A stretch of 20,120 nucleotides of DNA. Source: a virus. Below the pieces are notes generated by a model. It searched no databases and was not told where the DNA came from. It worked only from the letters and a program-made list of their open reading frames with translations. Below, in pieces: positions 5,785 through 10,973 of the stretch. The position numbers and the translations under genes were made by a program. The stretch lies in IMG/VR virus record IMGVR_UViG_3300048017_000062, positions 1 to 20,120 of that record; one strand, 5' to 3'. Numbering within the stretch: position 1 is the stretch's first letter; each line of letters begins with the position of its first letter.

Positions 5785-6081
5785 TTATTCTCCTATTAGT
5801 TCTACAAGTTCTGGATATGTTAGGTAGATTGGGTTACGATCAAAAACAGATCTATCAATCTTCTTAAGTTCTTCCCAGTTGTCTAGCATCTGTAGCCATA
5901 CGCCCTCTGGAACAACTGGCTTCCACTCATCACCAATGTACATGGTTGGAATCTGCGTCTTATCGATGATGGTGTATGACCAAATCAGGCCAGCGTCCTC
6001 GTTAGGGGCAATCAAAATGCCTGCTGGGTCTAGTCGTAGCCCAATGCCACGCAATTCACCTGGTGTTGGAGTATTAGTCAT
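5785..6081 (-). CDS. hypothetical protein
   Basis: 98 residues, begins MTNTPTPGELRGIGLRLDPAG. Alpha/beta composition with a segment of strands (GLIWSYTIIDKTQIPTMYI) and a Trp-rich helix (GVWLQMLDNWEEL). No family recognised. Starts 2 nt after the GroES-like gene and is clearly co-transcribed with it. Confidence 0.68.
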   Translation of the reverse strand: MTNTPTPGELRGIGLRLDPAGILIAPNEDAGLIWSYTIIDKTQIPTMYIGDEWKPVVPEGVWLQMLDNWEELKKIDRSVFDRNPIYLTYPELVELIGE

Positions 6082-6083
6082 GA

Positions 6084-6371
6084 CTACTCCACTACTGCAA
6101 AAATGTCACGGTATGCAATGATGAGATATTCGTTGCCATCGTGAGTGATTTCAGTACCCTGGTACTTAGAGAAGATAACCTTGTCTCCAACTTTTACGTC
6201 CAAAGTCATTTTAGTGCCGTCTGCGAAGGTCGCTCCTGGTCCTACAGCGGCTACAGTGGCCTCCTGTGGCTTCTCATCGGCACTTCCTGCGATGATTAGA
6301 CCGAACTCAGTCTTCTTCTCTTCTTTCTTGGGTAGTTCTAGCACTACCTTATCTTCTAGTGGCTTAAGCAT
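6084..6371 (-). CDS. groES: GroES-like co-chaperonin
   Basis: 95 residues, the usual size of a GroES/Cpn10 subunit (95-100). The opening MLKPLEDKVVLEL matches the Cpn10 start; residues 15-35 form the mobile loop that docks on GroEL (KKTEFGLIIAGSADEKPQEA, with the G-hydrophobic-hydrophobic triplet GLI and the KPQEA hinge); then VAAVGPG and VKVGDKVIFSKYQGTEI and the final EYLIIAYRDIFAVVE strands. Phage GroES homologues (T4 gp31 is the model) replace the host lid so that GroEL can fold phage proteins, often the major capsid protein. It overlaps the upstream small gene by 8 nt. Host GroEL is needed; no GroEL is encoded here. Confidence 0.95.
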   Translation of the reverse strand: MLKPLEDKVVLELPKKEEKKTEFGLIIAGSADEKPQEATVAAVGPGATFADGTKMTLDVKVGDKVIFSKYQGTEITHDGNEYLIIAYRDIFAVVE

Positions 6372-6591
6372 TTACTGTCTCCTTAATAATCTTAATTGCC
6401 TCTTGCAATCCATTGTTATATTCTATGTTACCATCACGCATGGCTTTTTGCAAGGCCTTGATGGTAACTTTTTTTGCTTCTATCCTGCTGGCGGATGATC
6501 CTAGATCAAATCCCACTTGCCAGCCTACGGAGTATCCCTCGTCATATCGATTACGAAAGAGATTCTTTATCCAATTACTGTTTGGTGTCAT
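6364..6591 (-). CDS. hypothetical protein with YDxGYxxGxxxG motif
   Basis: 75 residues. The segment RYDEGYSVGWQVGFDLG (about 15-31) resembles AYDLGFSHGVSVG in the gene at 3684-3956, and its C-terminus (YNNGLQEAIKII) resembles YNEGFKAAL in 3478-3702: a small helical phage family with Gly spaced along one helix face. It overlaps ThyX upstream by 17 nt and GroES downstream by 8 nt. Function unknown. Confidence 0.7.
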   Translation of the reverse strand: MTPNSNWIKNLFRNRYDEGYSVGWQVGFDLGSSASRIEAKKVTIKALQKAMRDGNIEYNNGLQEAIKIIKETVNA

Positions 6592-7297
6592 TGAATGCCT
6601 TGTGTGTCTCTGGGAATACCTGTTGTGTTAGATCGTTAATAACCTTAGCATACTCCTGGATCTCTACCTGGGCATCATGACCTAGTCTCTGTTCGAGGAA
6701 TGTCATCACTCCCTGTAGTGATACTGTCCAACGCCAGCGTACGTACATACCATAGGCAGGCAGGAATAGACGTGCCAACTCTGGAGCAACTCCATCATCC
6801 ATTGCTTGGTGATATATCTCTGTGCCTTCAGCAATTAGTTTAATAAGTTTATTAGTGTATACTCCACCAGTTCCCTCAAAGATTGGCTCACCGCTGCCTT
6901 GCTTAGAGTTCTCTGGCTTACTACGCCACTCGTCCGCTAGTGGGACGTAGAACTGTTCATCTTCGGTAATGTATCGTCGTGATGATTCGTTCCATCCGTT
7001 TTGGTCATCAACATGTGTCGATCCAACTGCATACTTCCACCACTGACGTGCAACGAATAGAGGTGCATAGACCTCAAAGGTGAGTGCTGCATGGCGGAAA
7101 GGGCTAGTGTGTCCCTCACGGATAAGGAACCTAATAAGTTTTTCATCTCTTGCCTCAAAACTGGTTGACTCTTTGTCATAACTGACACGAGCGGCGTTTA
7201 CAATTGATAGGTCATCTCCAAGGGTGTCTACCAAACGGACGTATCCGTCATCCAAAACCTTGACTGGTTCTGGGAAATCTTTAATATTTAAAGTCAT
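6575..7297 (-). CDS. thyX: FAD-dependent thymidylate synthase ThyX
   Basis: 240 residues, within the ThyX range. It makes dTMP from dUMP using methylene-tetrahydrofolate and reduced FAD, supplying thymidine for phage replication. Signatures: HTSPFRHAALTFEV (63-76), then R84-QWWKYA and the S-x-NESSRRY end (93-109). This is the ThyX motif RHRxxSxNExSxR in an extended form with about seven extra residues, as in many phage ThyX proteins. The C-terminus GHDAQVEIQEYA closes the dUMP site. AGGAGAG sits 5 nt before the ATG, and a consensus promoter lies at 7328-7356. First gene of the operon that continues through GroES to 5363. Confidence 0.96.
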   Translation of the reverse strand: MTLNIKDFPEPVKVLDDGYVRLVDTLGDDLSIVNAARVSYDKESTSFEARDEKLIRFLIREGHTSPFRHAALTFEVYAPLFVARQWWKYAVGSTHVDDQNGWNESSRRYITEDEQFYVPLADEWRSKPENSKQGSGEPIFEGTGGVYTNKLIKLIAEGTEIYHQAMDDGVAPELARLFLPAYGMYVRWRWTVSLQGVMTFLEQRLGHDAQVEIQEYAKVINDLTQQVFPETHKAFNDTKQ

Positions 7298-7327
7298 TTG
7301 TCTCTCCTAATAACTTGTTGTGTTTAT

Positions 7328-7356
7328 AGTTTACATCAGTAATGGGAAAATGTCAA
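7328..7356 (-). promoter_or_regulatory. promoter of thyX operon
   Basis: TTGACA (7356-7351), 17-nt spacer, TAAACT (7333-7328); the ATG is 31 nt further with a proper Shine-Dalgarno. The -35 starts 2 nt after the 3' end of tRNA-Gln. Confidence 0.72.
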
Positions 7357-7357
7357 G

Positions 7358-7429
7358 CATCCCTACCTGGATTCGAACCAAGAATAACAGAGTCAAAGTC
7401 TGTTGTGTTGCCAGTTACACCATAGGGAT
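7358..7429 (-). tRNA. tRNA-Gln(TTG)
   Basis: 72 nt on the minus strand. Acceptor ATCCCTA pairs perfectly with TAGGGAT, discriminator G as in many bacterial tRNA-Gln, D-arm GTGTAACTGGCAACAC, anticodon stem ACAGA/TCTGT with loop CTTTGAC (anticodon UUG, reads CAA/CAG), T-loop TTCGAAT. CCA is not encoded. Confidence 0.93.
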
Positions 7430-7432
7430 ATG

Positions 7433-7990
7433 TTAGTCCGCTTGGTATTGCTGTCGCTCTACCTTGGTGTAGTCTTTACCAAAGTCAGAGAATAGGCTCT
7501 TGTCTGTTTCACGATTTACAATGCCACGTGACCAAGAGAATCCTGCGTCTCCACCCCATGCAAGCCACATGATATAACCATTAGATGGGTTAGCCTGGTT
7601 AGCCCAGTCTTTACCCTTCTTGTCTACCTCGTGACGTGAGAAGTATGAGTACATACGCTTAACTGTACTAAGAGATAGTGACTCTCCTCTTGCCAACTGC
7701 CCTGCTCTAGTCCAGCCTACAGAGGTTCCAGCACCAGTTGCCTTTCCGTCTTCCTTAAACTTAATAGCCTTACGTGCTGCGGCACGTGCACCTGCTGGTG
7801 GAGAGTATCCATCGGCCTTGTTCATTGAGTCAGTGTCATATTCTACATCGTCAGAGTCTTCGAACAGGTCGTCAGCCTTTTCTACAGGAACACAGTTAGG
7901 GACCATGGCTCCACCCTCGCCTGGCTTCATTCCACGCTGTACATATCCATCCCAGCATGGAGACTGCTTTGTGATTAAATCATTAGTCAT
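7433..7990 (-). CDS. conserved phage protein with CWxGY and WGGDAG motifs
   Basis: 185 residues from ATG 7990; longer in-frame readings are rejected because they run through the Dps gene. The ATG overlaps the Dps stop (ATGACTAA), and GAGGAG precedes it. Two blocks: residues 9-35 contain SPCWDGYVQRGMKPGEG and VPNCVPV, a short module I associate with phage head-region proteins, and residues 62-155 contain PPAGARAAARKAIKFKEDG, GQLARGESLSLSTVKRMYSYFSRH and WLAWGGDAGFSWSRG. I recognise the second block as a recurrent phage domain without a firm function; it is often encoded near portal or prohead protease genes. Linker 39-60 is acidic. It may be a structural or DNA-associated protein. Confidence 0.8.
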   Translation of the reverse strand: MTNDLITKQSPCWDGYVQRGMKPGEGGAMVPNCVPVEKADDLFEDSDDVEYDTDSMNKADGYSPPAGARAAARKAIKFKEDGKATGAGTSVGWTRAGQLARGESLSLSTVKRMYSYFSRHEVDKKGKDWANQANPSNGYIMWLAWGGDAGFSWSRGIVNRETDKSLFSDFGKDYTKVERQQYQAD

Positions 7991-8435
7991 TGTACATCTC
8001 CTCGGTTTCCATACTTGCACGAATCTGCCAGCAGAACTTCTGAGAGATTGTTTGGCGGTCAGCAAAGAAATTTGCCAATCCAAATTCATTTGACGCAGTG
8101 GCAAGTTTGCCTGCAACAATAAGATCTTCGATGTGCTTCTCGATAGAGATATATAGATCGGAAAGCATTGGTTGTGCATCGCCTACAATAAGCGGCTCAC
8201 CGACAGACGACGAATCAAAGAAGTCTACCAAGCGATATGGAGCATACTCTTTAAATACTCTTAGCCACTCGGCATAAGTGTCTGTTGCACTGTCGTAGTT
8301 CTCGTAGATGTCTCCGAAGAATTCGTGGAACTGTCTGAAATCGTCCCCTTCGACATTCCAGTGGTAGCCATGTGCCTTAAACTTAAGAGCAATATTATCT
8401 GCCAGAAGGCTTCTTATGATTTGTGTTAGTTCCAT
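7983..8435 (-). CDS. dps: Dps-like ferritin-family protein
   Basis: 150 residues from ATG 8435 (MELTQIIRSLLADNIALKFK); an in-frame upstream ATG at 8474 would overlap tRNA-Trp. Dps proteins form 12-mers that oxidise Fe(II) with H2O2 and protect DNA. The signature AHGYHWNVEGDDFRQFHEFF is present. By Dps spacing, ferroxidase ligands H25, H37, D52 and E56 are conserved, while the residue matching E. coli D67 is G41 with D42 beside it. No Lys-rich N-terminal tail, so non-specific DNA binding is doubtful. TATAAT lies 6 nt upstream of the ATG, hence probably leaderless. Coupled to the following gene. It may protect phage DNA from oxidative damage or sequester host iron. Confidence 0.88.
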   Translation of the reverse strand: MELTQIIRSLLADNIALKFKAHGYHWNVEGDDFRQFHEFFGDIYENYDSATDTYAEWLRVFKEYAPYRLVDFFDSSSVGEPLIVGDAQPMLSDLYISIEKHIEDLIVAGKLATASNEFGLANFFADRQTISQKFCWQIRASMETEEMYND

Positions 8436-8441
8436 AATTAT

Positions 8442-8447
8442 ATTATA
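8442..8447 (-). promoter_or_regulatory. -10 box of leaderless dps
   Basis: Consensus TATAAT, exactly 6 nt upstream of the ATG at 8435; the -35 region (AAAACA at 17-nt spacing) is poor. It sits just downstream of tRNA-Trp. Confidence 0.6.
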
Positions 8448-8471
8448 GCATCTTTCTATTTTTATGTTTTG

Positions 8472-8542
8472 CACCCCCTATAGGAGTCGAACCTATGCCT
8501 GCAGTTTTGGAGACTGCCGTGCTACCGTAACACTTAGGAGAT
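8472..8542 (-). tRNA. tRNA-Trp(CCA)
   Basis: 71 nt on the minus strand. Acceptor ATCTCCT pairs with AGGGGGT (two G-U pairs), discriminator G, D-arm GTGTTACGGTAGCAC, anticodon stem GCAGT/ACTGC with loop CTCCAAA (anticodon CCA), T-arm ATAGG-TTCGACT-CCTAT. Position 8 appears to be A instead of the near-universal U. CCA is not encoded. Its D-arm differs at one base from that of the UCA tRNA at 8623-8693. Confidence 0.9.
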
Positions 8543-8546
8543 GTGG

Positions 8547-8618
8547 TAGTCCCAAGGGGAATCGAACCCCTCCTATCGCCGTGAAAGGGCGACGTTCTAA
8601 CCGATAAACTATGGGACC
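8547..8618 (-). tRNA. tRNA-Glu(TTC)
   Basis: 72 nt on the minus strand. Acceptor GGTCCCA pairs with TGGGACT, discriminator A followed by an encoded CCA (8546-8544). Anticodon stem TCGCC/GGCGA with loop CTTTCAC (anticodon UUC), T-arm AGGGG-TTCGATT-CCCCT. Four nucleotides separate it from the tRNA-Trp gene. Confidence 0.94.
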
Positions 8619-8622
8619 TTGG

Positions 8623-8693
8623 CTTGCCCAGCAAGATTTGAACTGGCTCTTACTGTTTTGAAGACAGTTGTGCTACCGTTACACTATGGGCAA
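8623..8693 (-). tRNA. tRNA with anticodon UCA (UGA-reading, Trp-like)
   Basis: 71 nt on the minus strand. Acceptor TTGCCCA pairs perfectly with TGGGCAA, U8-A9, D-arm GTGTAACGGTAGCAC, anticodon stem ACTGT/ACAGT with loop CTTCAAA, which places UCA at 34-36. T-arm GCCAG-TTCAAAT-CTTGC has one mismatch (C-U). Discriminator G73 and an encoded CCA (8622-8620). It is too short for a selenocysteine tRNA. G73, A37-A38 and the D-arm resemble the neighbouring tRNA-Trp, so charging by TrpRS is the most likely outcome; U34 would read UGA and possibly UGG. UGA is used here as a normal stop by at least twelve genes, which makes this tRNA puzzling. Confidence 0.88.
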
Positions 8694-8750
8694 TTGTCTT
8701 AGCAATTGCTCACGTATTCATAGAGCCCACCCCGAACTAGTCATACATAA

Positions 8751-8756
8751 AGTATA
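8751..8756 (-). promoter_or_regulatory. -10 box for the tRNA cluster
   Basis: TATACT on the minus strand, about 57 nt upstream of the first tRNA. No clear -35. It lies just after a terminator, so a fresh promoter is expected here. No gene or structure is seen in 8694-8750. Confidence 0.5.
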
Positions 8757-8764
8757 TCATGAGG

Positions 8765-8797
8765 CAAAGAAAAAAGCCAGAGCATTTAGCCCTGGCT
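8765..8797 (-). terminator. intrinsic terminator
   Basis: Minus strand: a 9-bp stem AGCCAGGGC/GCTCTGGCT (one G-T pair) with loop TAAAT (8797-8775), followed by TTTTTTC. It lies 15 nt past the stop of the membrane protein at 8812-9228 and ends the large operon before the tRNA cluster. Confidence 0.85.
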
Positions 8798-8811
8798 CTT
8801 AACTTTTTTAA

Positions 8812-9228
8812 TTACTCTGCACGTGGTGCAGTCTTGCCACCAGACTTCTTTGCAGGAGTCTTTGGTGCTGCAGGAGTTGCAGGTGCAACCTTGGCAGGAG
8901 CCTTCTTAGCAGGAGCCTTAGCCTGGTTTGCCTTTGCAACCTGTGCTGCTACTGCCTTGCTATACATCTCAGCGAGTTCATTTCCAGCCTTAACCGCATC
9001 GGCGGTTGACTTAGACTTGAGTGCCTGGTCAACCTCTGCGAGGCTTGGTACTCGACCAAACGCAGCGTCCTTCGGGTTAACTGCTCTAAGACCAACTGGT
9101 AGAATACCAGCAGCCAAAGCCCAGACTAGGTCTAGTGGGTCAGTTACACCAGCAAGGTAAAGTGCTACAGCAGCAGACAGAACTGATCGTCCGTATGATG
9201 CCAGCAGTGCCTTTGTCTTTTTATCCAT
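8812..9228 (-). CDS. membrane protein with histone-H1-like tail (holin candidate)
   Basis: 138 residues. Two hydrophobic segments at about 12-26 (GRSVLSAAVALYLAG) and 33-49 (DLVWALAAGILPVGLRA) are joined by a short turn (VTDPL), followed by AVNPKDAAFGRV. I know the pattern YGRSVLxAxxALYLAGVTDPxDL…GxxPVxLRAVNPxDxAFG from many phages, where it is unnamed or called holin-like. Residues 98-138 are a low-complexity Ala/Lys/Pro tail with AKxAPAKK repeats, as in histone H1 or Hc1 proteins, likely to bind nucleic acid or teichoic acids. AAGGAG is upstream of the ATG. It is the last gene before a terminator. The holin role is unproven. Confidence 0.8.
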   Translation of the reverse strand: MDKKTKALLASYGRSVLSAAVALYLAGVTDPLDLVWALAAGILPVGLRAVNPKDAAFGRVPSLAEVDQALKSKSTADAVKAGNELAEMYSKAVAAQVAKANQAKAPAKKAPAKVAPATPAAPKTPAKKSGGKTAPRAE

Positions 9229-9243
9229 TTTGTTTCTCCTTAT

Positions 9244-9414
9244 TTACCATAATGTCCATTTATTGGCATTAAGCATTTTTTCGTGTTGACCACAAACATC
9301 TATAATTTTGACTTCGTCTTCATAGATGTCAATGGCCTCTTCCTCACAACCAGATACTTCACAGACCTTATATAGATATTCATCTAACTCTGTGTTATCT
9401 TTTAGTCCTAACAT
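9244..9414 (-). CDS. 56-aa treble-clef-like peptide
   Basis: ATG 9414, TAA 9244-9246. It begins MLGLKDNTELDEYLYKVCEV; the cysteines form C-x4-C (CEVSGC, about 18-23) and a distant C-x2-H (CGQH, about 41-44), the same C…C…CxxH arrangement as the DUF7455-type gene at 11806-12048 but on a shorter frame. AGAGGTGAAC precedes the ATG. Probably zinc-binding; function unknown. Confidence 0.62.
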   Translation of the reverse strand: MLGLKDNTELDEYLYKVCEVSGCEEEAIDIYEDEVKIIDVCGQHEKMLNANKWTLW

Positions 9415-9435
9415 AGTTCACCTCTTTCAGTGATC

Positions 9436-9855
9436 CTACTTGGCACCGTCTTCGTTTGGAAAAGTTTTTTCTAATTCCTTGTACGCTTCATAGATGCTTT
9501 TAATAACGTCATAGTGTGGTGACGATACAGCAGAACCATAAGTCATTGCCCATTCAAGTTGGGGGGCAACTACAGTGGCGAATTTCTTGTTTGCTGCTTG
9601 TGCCTCTTCTATGTAGTTAAATGCCCAGTCCCTTGAATCAGATAGAAACTTAACAAACCCATCATTCTTCTCAATTTTAAGAGAGTTAAATTCCTGATCT
9701 AGTTTACCATACTCTATCTTCAAAGCAGCGTTATTTATCGCCTCTTGTGCATACATGGTTGCTGCAGTTTTTTGCAACTTTCTCTGAACCACATTGTCTA
9801 CAATCAATACAACAATTACTATTAAATTGACTATGTGGATAATTGTGTCGATCAT
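9436..9855 (-). CDS. membrane-anchored helical protein
   Basis: 139 residues. The N-terminus is one transmembrane helix at about 3-22 (DTIIHIVNLIVIVVLIVDNVV). Residues 25-70 form a coiled coil (QEAINNAALKIEYGKLDQEFNSLKIEK), followed by DGFVKFLSDSRDWAFNYIEEAQ, a segment I associate with hypothetical proteins of aquatic phages. Soluble C-terminal half. Its ATG overlaps the UGA of the upstream gene (ATGA). Function unknown; localisation at the inner membrane is likely. Confidence 0.72.
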   Translation of the reverse strand: MIDTIIHIVNLIVIVVLIVDNVVQRKLQKTAATMYAQEAINNAALKIEYGKLDQEFNSLKIEKNDGFVKFLSDSRDWAFNYIEEAQAANKKFATVVAPQLEWAMTYGSAVSSPHYDVIKSIYEAYKELEKTFPNEDGAK

Positions 9856-10091
9856 AGGTCTTCCTTGCCGCCTTCACGAACCAACAGAACAATTGCCCCA
9901 TTGTCTTCCAGGGCAGTCTTTACCCTAATCATATACTCAATTGCCGAACGCTTTTCCTCATCCAATAGACGCATAAAGATATCTTCTTTAGCCTTAATCG
10001 TAATAAAGTTGTCGTTGTCAATTAACTGTACCCCAAAATTCTTGGGTGGAGTGATAGAATGAAAAGCCATCTTCATTGCATCTGTATACAT
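9852..10091 (-). CDS. hypothetical protein
   Basis: 79 residues, begins MYTDAMKMAFHSITPPKNFG. Mixed alpha/beta: strand FGVQLIDNDNFITI, then a charged helix (EDIFMRLLDEEKRSAIEYMIRVKTAL) and strand GAIVLLVREG. No family recognised. AAGGATTAAT precedes the ATG. The UGA stop overlaps the next start. Confidence 0.68.
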   Translation of the reverse strand: MYTDAMKMAFHSITPPKNFGVQLIDNDNFITIKAKEDIFMRLLDEEKRSAIEYMIRVKTALEDNGAIVLLVREGGKEDL

Positions 10092-10092
10092 A

Positions 10093-10380
10093 TTAATCCT
10101 TGTCCGTTGTTAGATATTGCCAAGTGGTAGCCCAATCAGCCTTTGATCTATGTCTGTTGAATTCACGAGAGATCTTTCCATTTTCTAGATAGATTCCTCC
10201 CCAGACTCCCCAGCCCTTATTCGTTACTGCAACTGCGAAACATTGTCTTGCAACTGGGCAACTAGAGCACACAGAGTCTATCTCTTTACGAACCTCTAGG
10301 TTTTCTTCGTACTTATCAAAAAAGTCTTCGAGTTCCATGTCCAAACATGCGGCTTCATCTTTCCATTCATGCTTGTCCAT
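10093..10380 (-). CDS. whiB: WhiB-family transcriptional regulator
   Basis: 95 residues from the ATG at 10380; a TTG at 10389 would add three residues. WhiB proteins are iron-sulfur regulators restricted to Actinobacteria and their phages; they bind the housekeeping sigma factor and redirect transcription. All landmarks are here: cluster cysteines C12, C38, C41, C47 (C-x25-C-x2-C-x5-C, in EAACLD and SVCSSCPVARQC), the FF…ENLEVRKEIDSVC helix, the beta-turn GWGVWGG (56-62), and a basic C-terminus (REFNRHRSKADW) that may bind DNA. Phage WhiB (WhiBTM4 is the known case) inhibits host WhiB2 and causes superinfection exclusion. It starts just after the stop of the upstream gene. Confidence 0.95.
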   Translation of the reverse strand: MDKHEWKDEAACLDMELEDFFDKYEENLEVRKEIDSVCSSCPVARQCFAVAVTNKGWGVWGGIYLENGKISREFNRHRSKADWATTWQYLTTDKD

Positions 10381-10381
10381 T

Positions 10382-10591
10382 TTATCCAACTAACTTATTT
10401 GGAATCTCCCAACCATCAGCAGTGATTTCGTAACGCTTCTGTACGATCCATCTACCGTTGACGTATCTGCCTTCAGCAGACATAACGCCATTTTCTTTGG
10501 TTCTGTTTTCTAGGACGGTCCAGCCATCCCATGAAAGAGCCCTATTGTTTTCTACAATTTGCTCCATAGTTTCAAGTGAGTTAATTAACAT
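10382..10591 (-). CDS. hypothetical protein
   Basis: 69 residues starting MLINSLETMEQIVENNRAL. After a helix, the rest is strand-rich with regular aromatic residues (SWDGWTVLEN, GRYVNGRWIVQKRYEITADGWEIP), a small beta-sheet protein. AAGGGGTAATT precedes the ATG. It immediately precedes WhiB and is probably coupled with it. No family recognised. Confidence 0.66.
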   Translation of the reverse strand: MLINSLETMEQIVENNRALSWDGWTVLENRTKENGVMSAEGRYVNGRWIVQKRYEITADGWEIPNKLVG

Positions 10592-10622
10592 AATTACCCC
10601 TTATATTATTGTGATTATTTTA

Positions 10623-10973
10623 TTAGTAGCGATACACGCCAACTTCAACATCCTTGGCATCTGCCAAGTCTACCTGCTTTGATACAGGCTCCTTTGGCTT
10701 GCTAAAGAATGCGAAGTAATCAATGTCTTTGACATTGTTATCAATCCAACTAGGAGGAACCCTAATGAATCTGATTTTGATTCCACGAGCCTTGAGACTT
10801 CTCTCTGACACGTTTGAAAACTCTAATGCCATTGCATTGATGTTGGCAGGACCTGCTGAGAATAGCAAGAACTCTTTGTCCTCGCTTGCTAGGGACGACA
10901 TTGCTGTCCCCATTGCTCTCAAAAAGACAGCGTAGTCATTAAAGTTTTTTGTTCCTTGAACCGTTACGATCAT
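10623..10973 (-). CDS. SLOG/Rossmann-like protein (tentative)
   Basis: 116 residues. It opens with strand-loop-helix MIVTVQGTKNFNDYAVFLRAM, then EFLLFSAGPANINAMALEFSN and ARGIKIRFIRVPPSW. This order, a G-S/T-x-x-F loop after strand 1, a Gly-containing loop before a helix, then a strand ending in a PPSW-like turn, resembles the nucleotide-binding SLOG fold of YspA-type proteins. The usual GGAxGAD motif is replaced by AGPANIN, so the assignment is my inference. It overlaps the upstream membrane-protein gene by 35 nt. Confidence 0.7.
   Translation of the reverse strand: MIVTVQGTKNFNDYAVFLRAMGTAMSSLASEDKEFLLFSAGPANINAMALEFSNVSERSLKARGIKIRFIRVPPSWIDNNVKDIDYFAFFSKPKEPVSKQVDLADAKDVEVGVYRY

Noticed and set aside
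6937-7188. 83-codon minus-strand frame inside thyX
   Set aside because: Out-of-frame with the clear ThyX motifs, no independent start signal.
8443-8634. 63-codon minus-strand frame
   Set aside because: It consists of tRNA-Glu and tRNA-Trp sequence read as protein.
8623-8693. Selenocysteine tRNA
   Set aside because: Anticodon UCA matches, but the gene is 71 nt with no long variable arm and a 7-bp acceptor, unlike tRNA-Sec.
8759-9160. 133-codon plus-strand frame rich in Ala/Leu
   Set aside because: It is the antisense shadow of the Ala/Lys-rich membrane protein at 8812-9228 and runs through its terminator.
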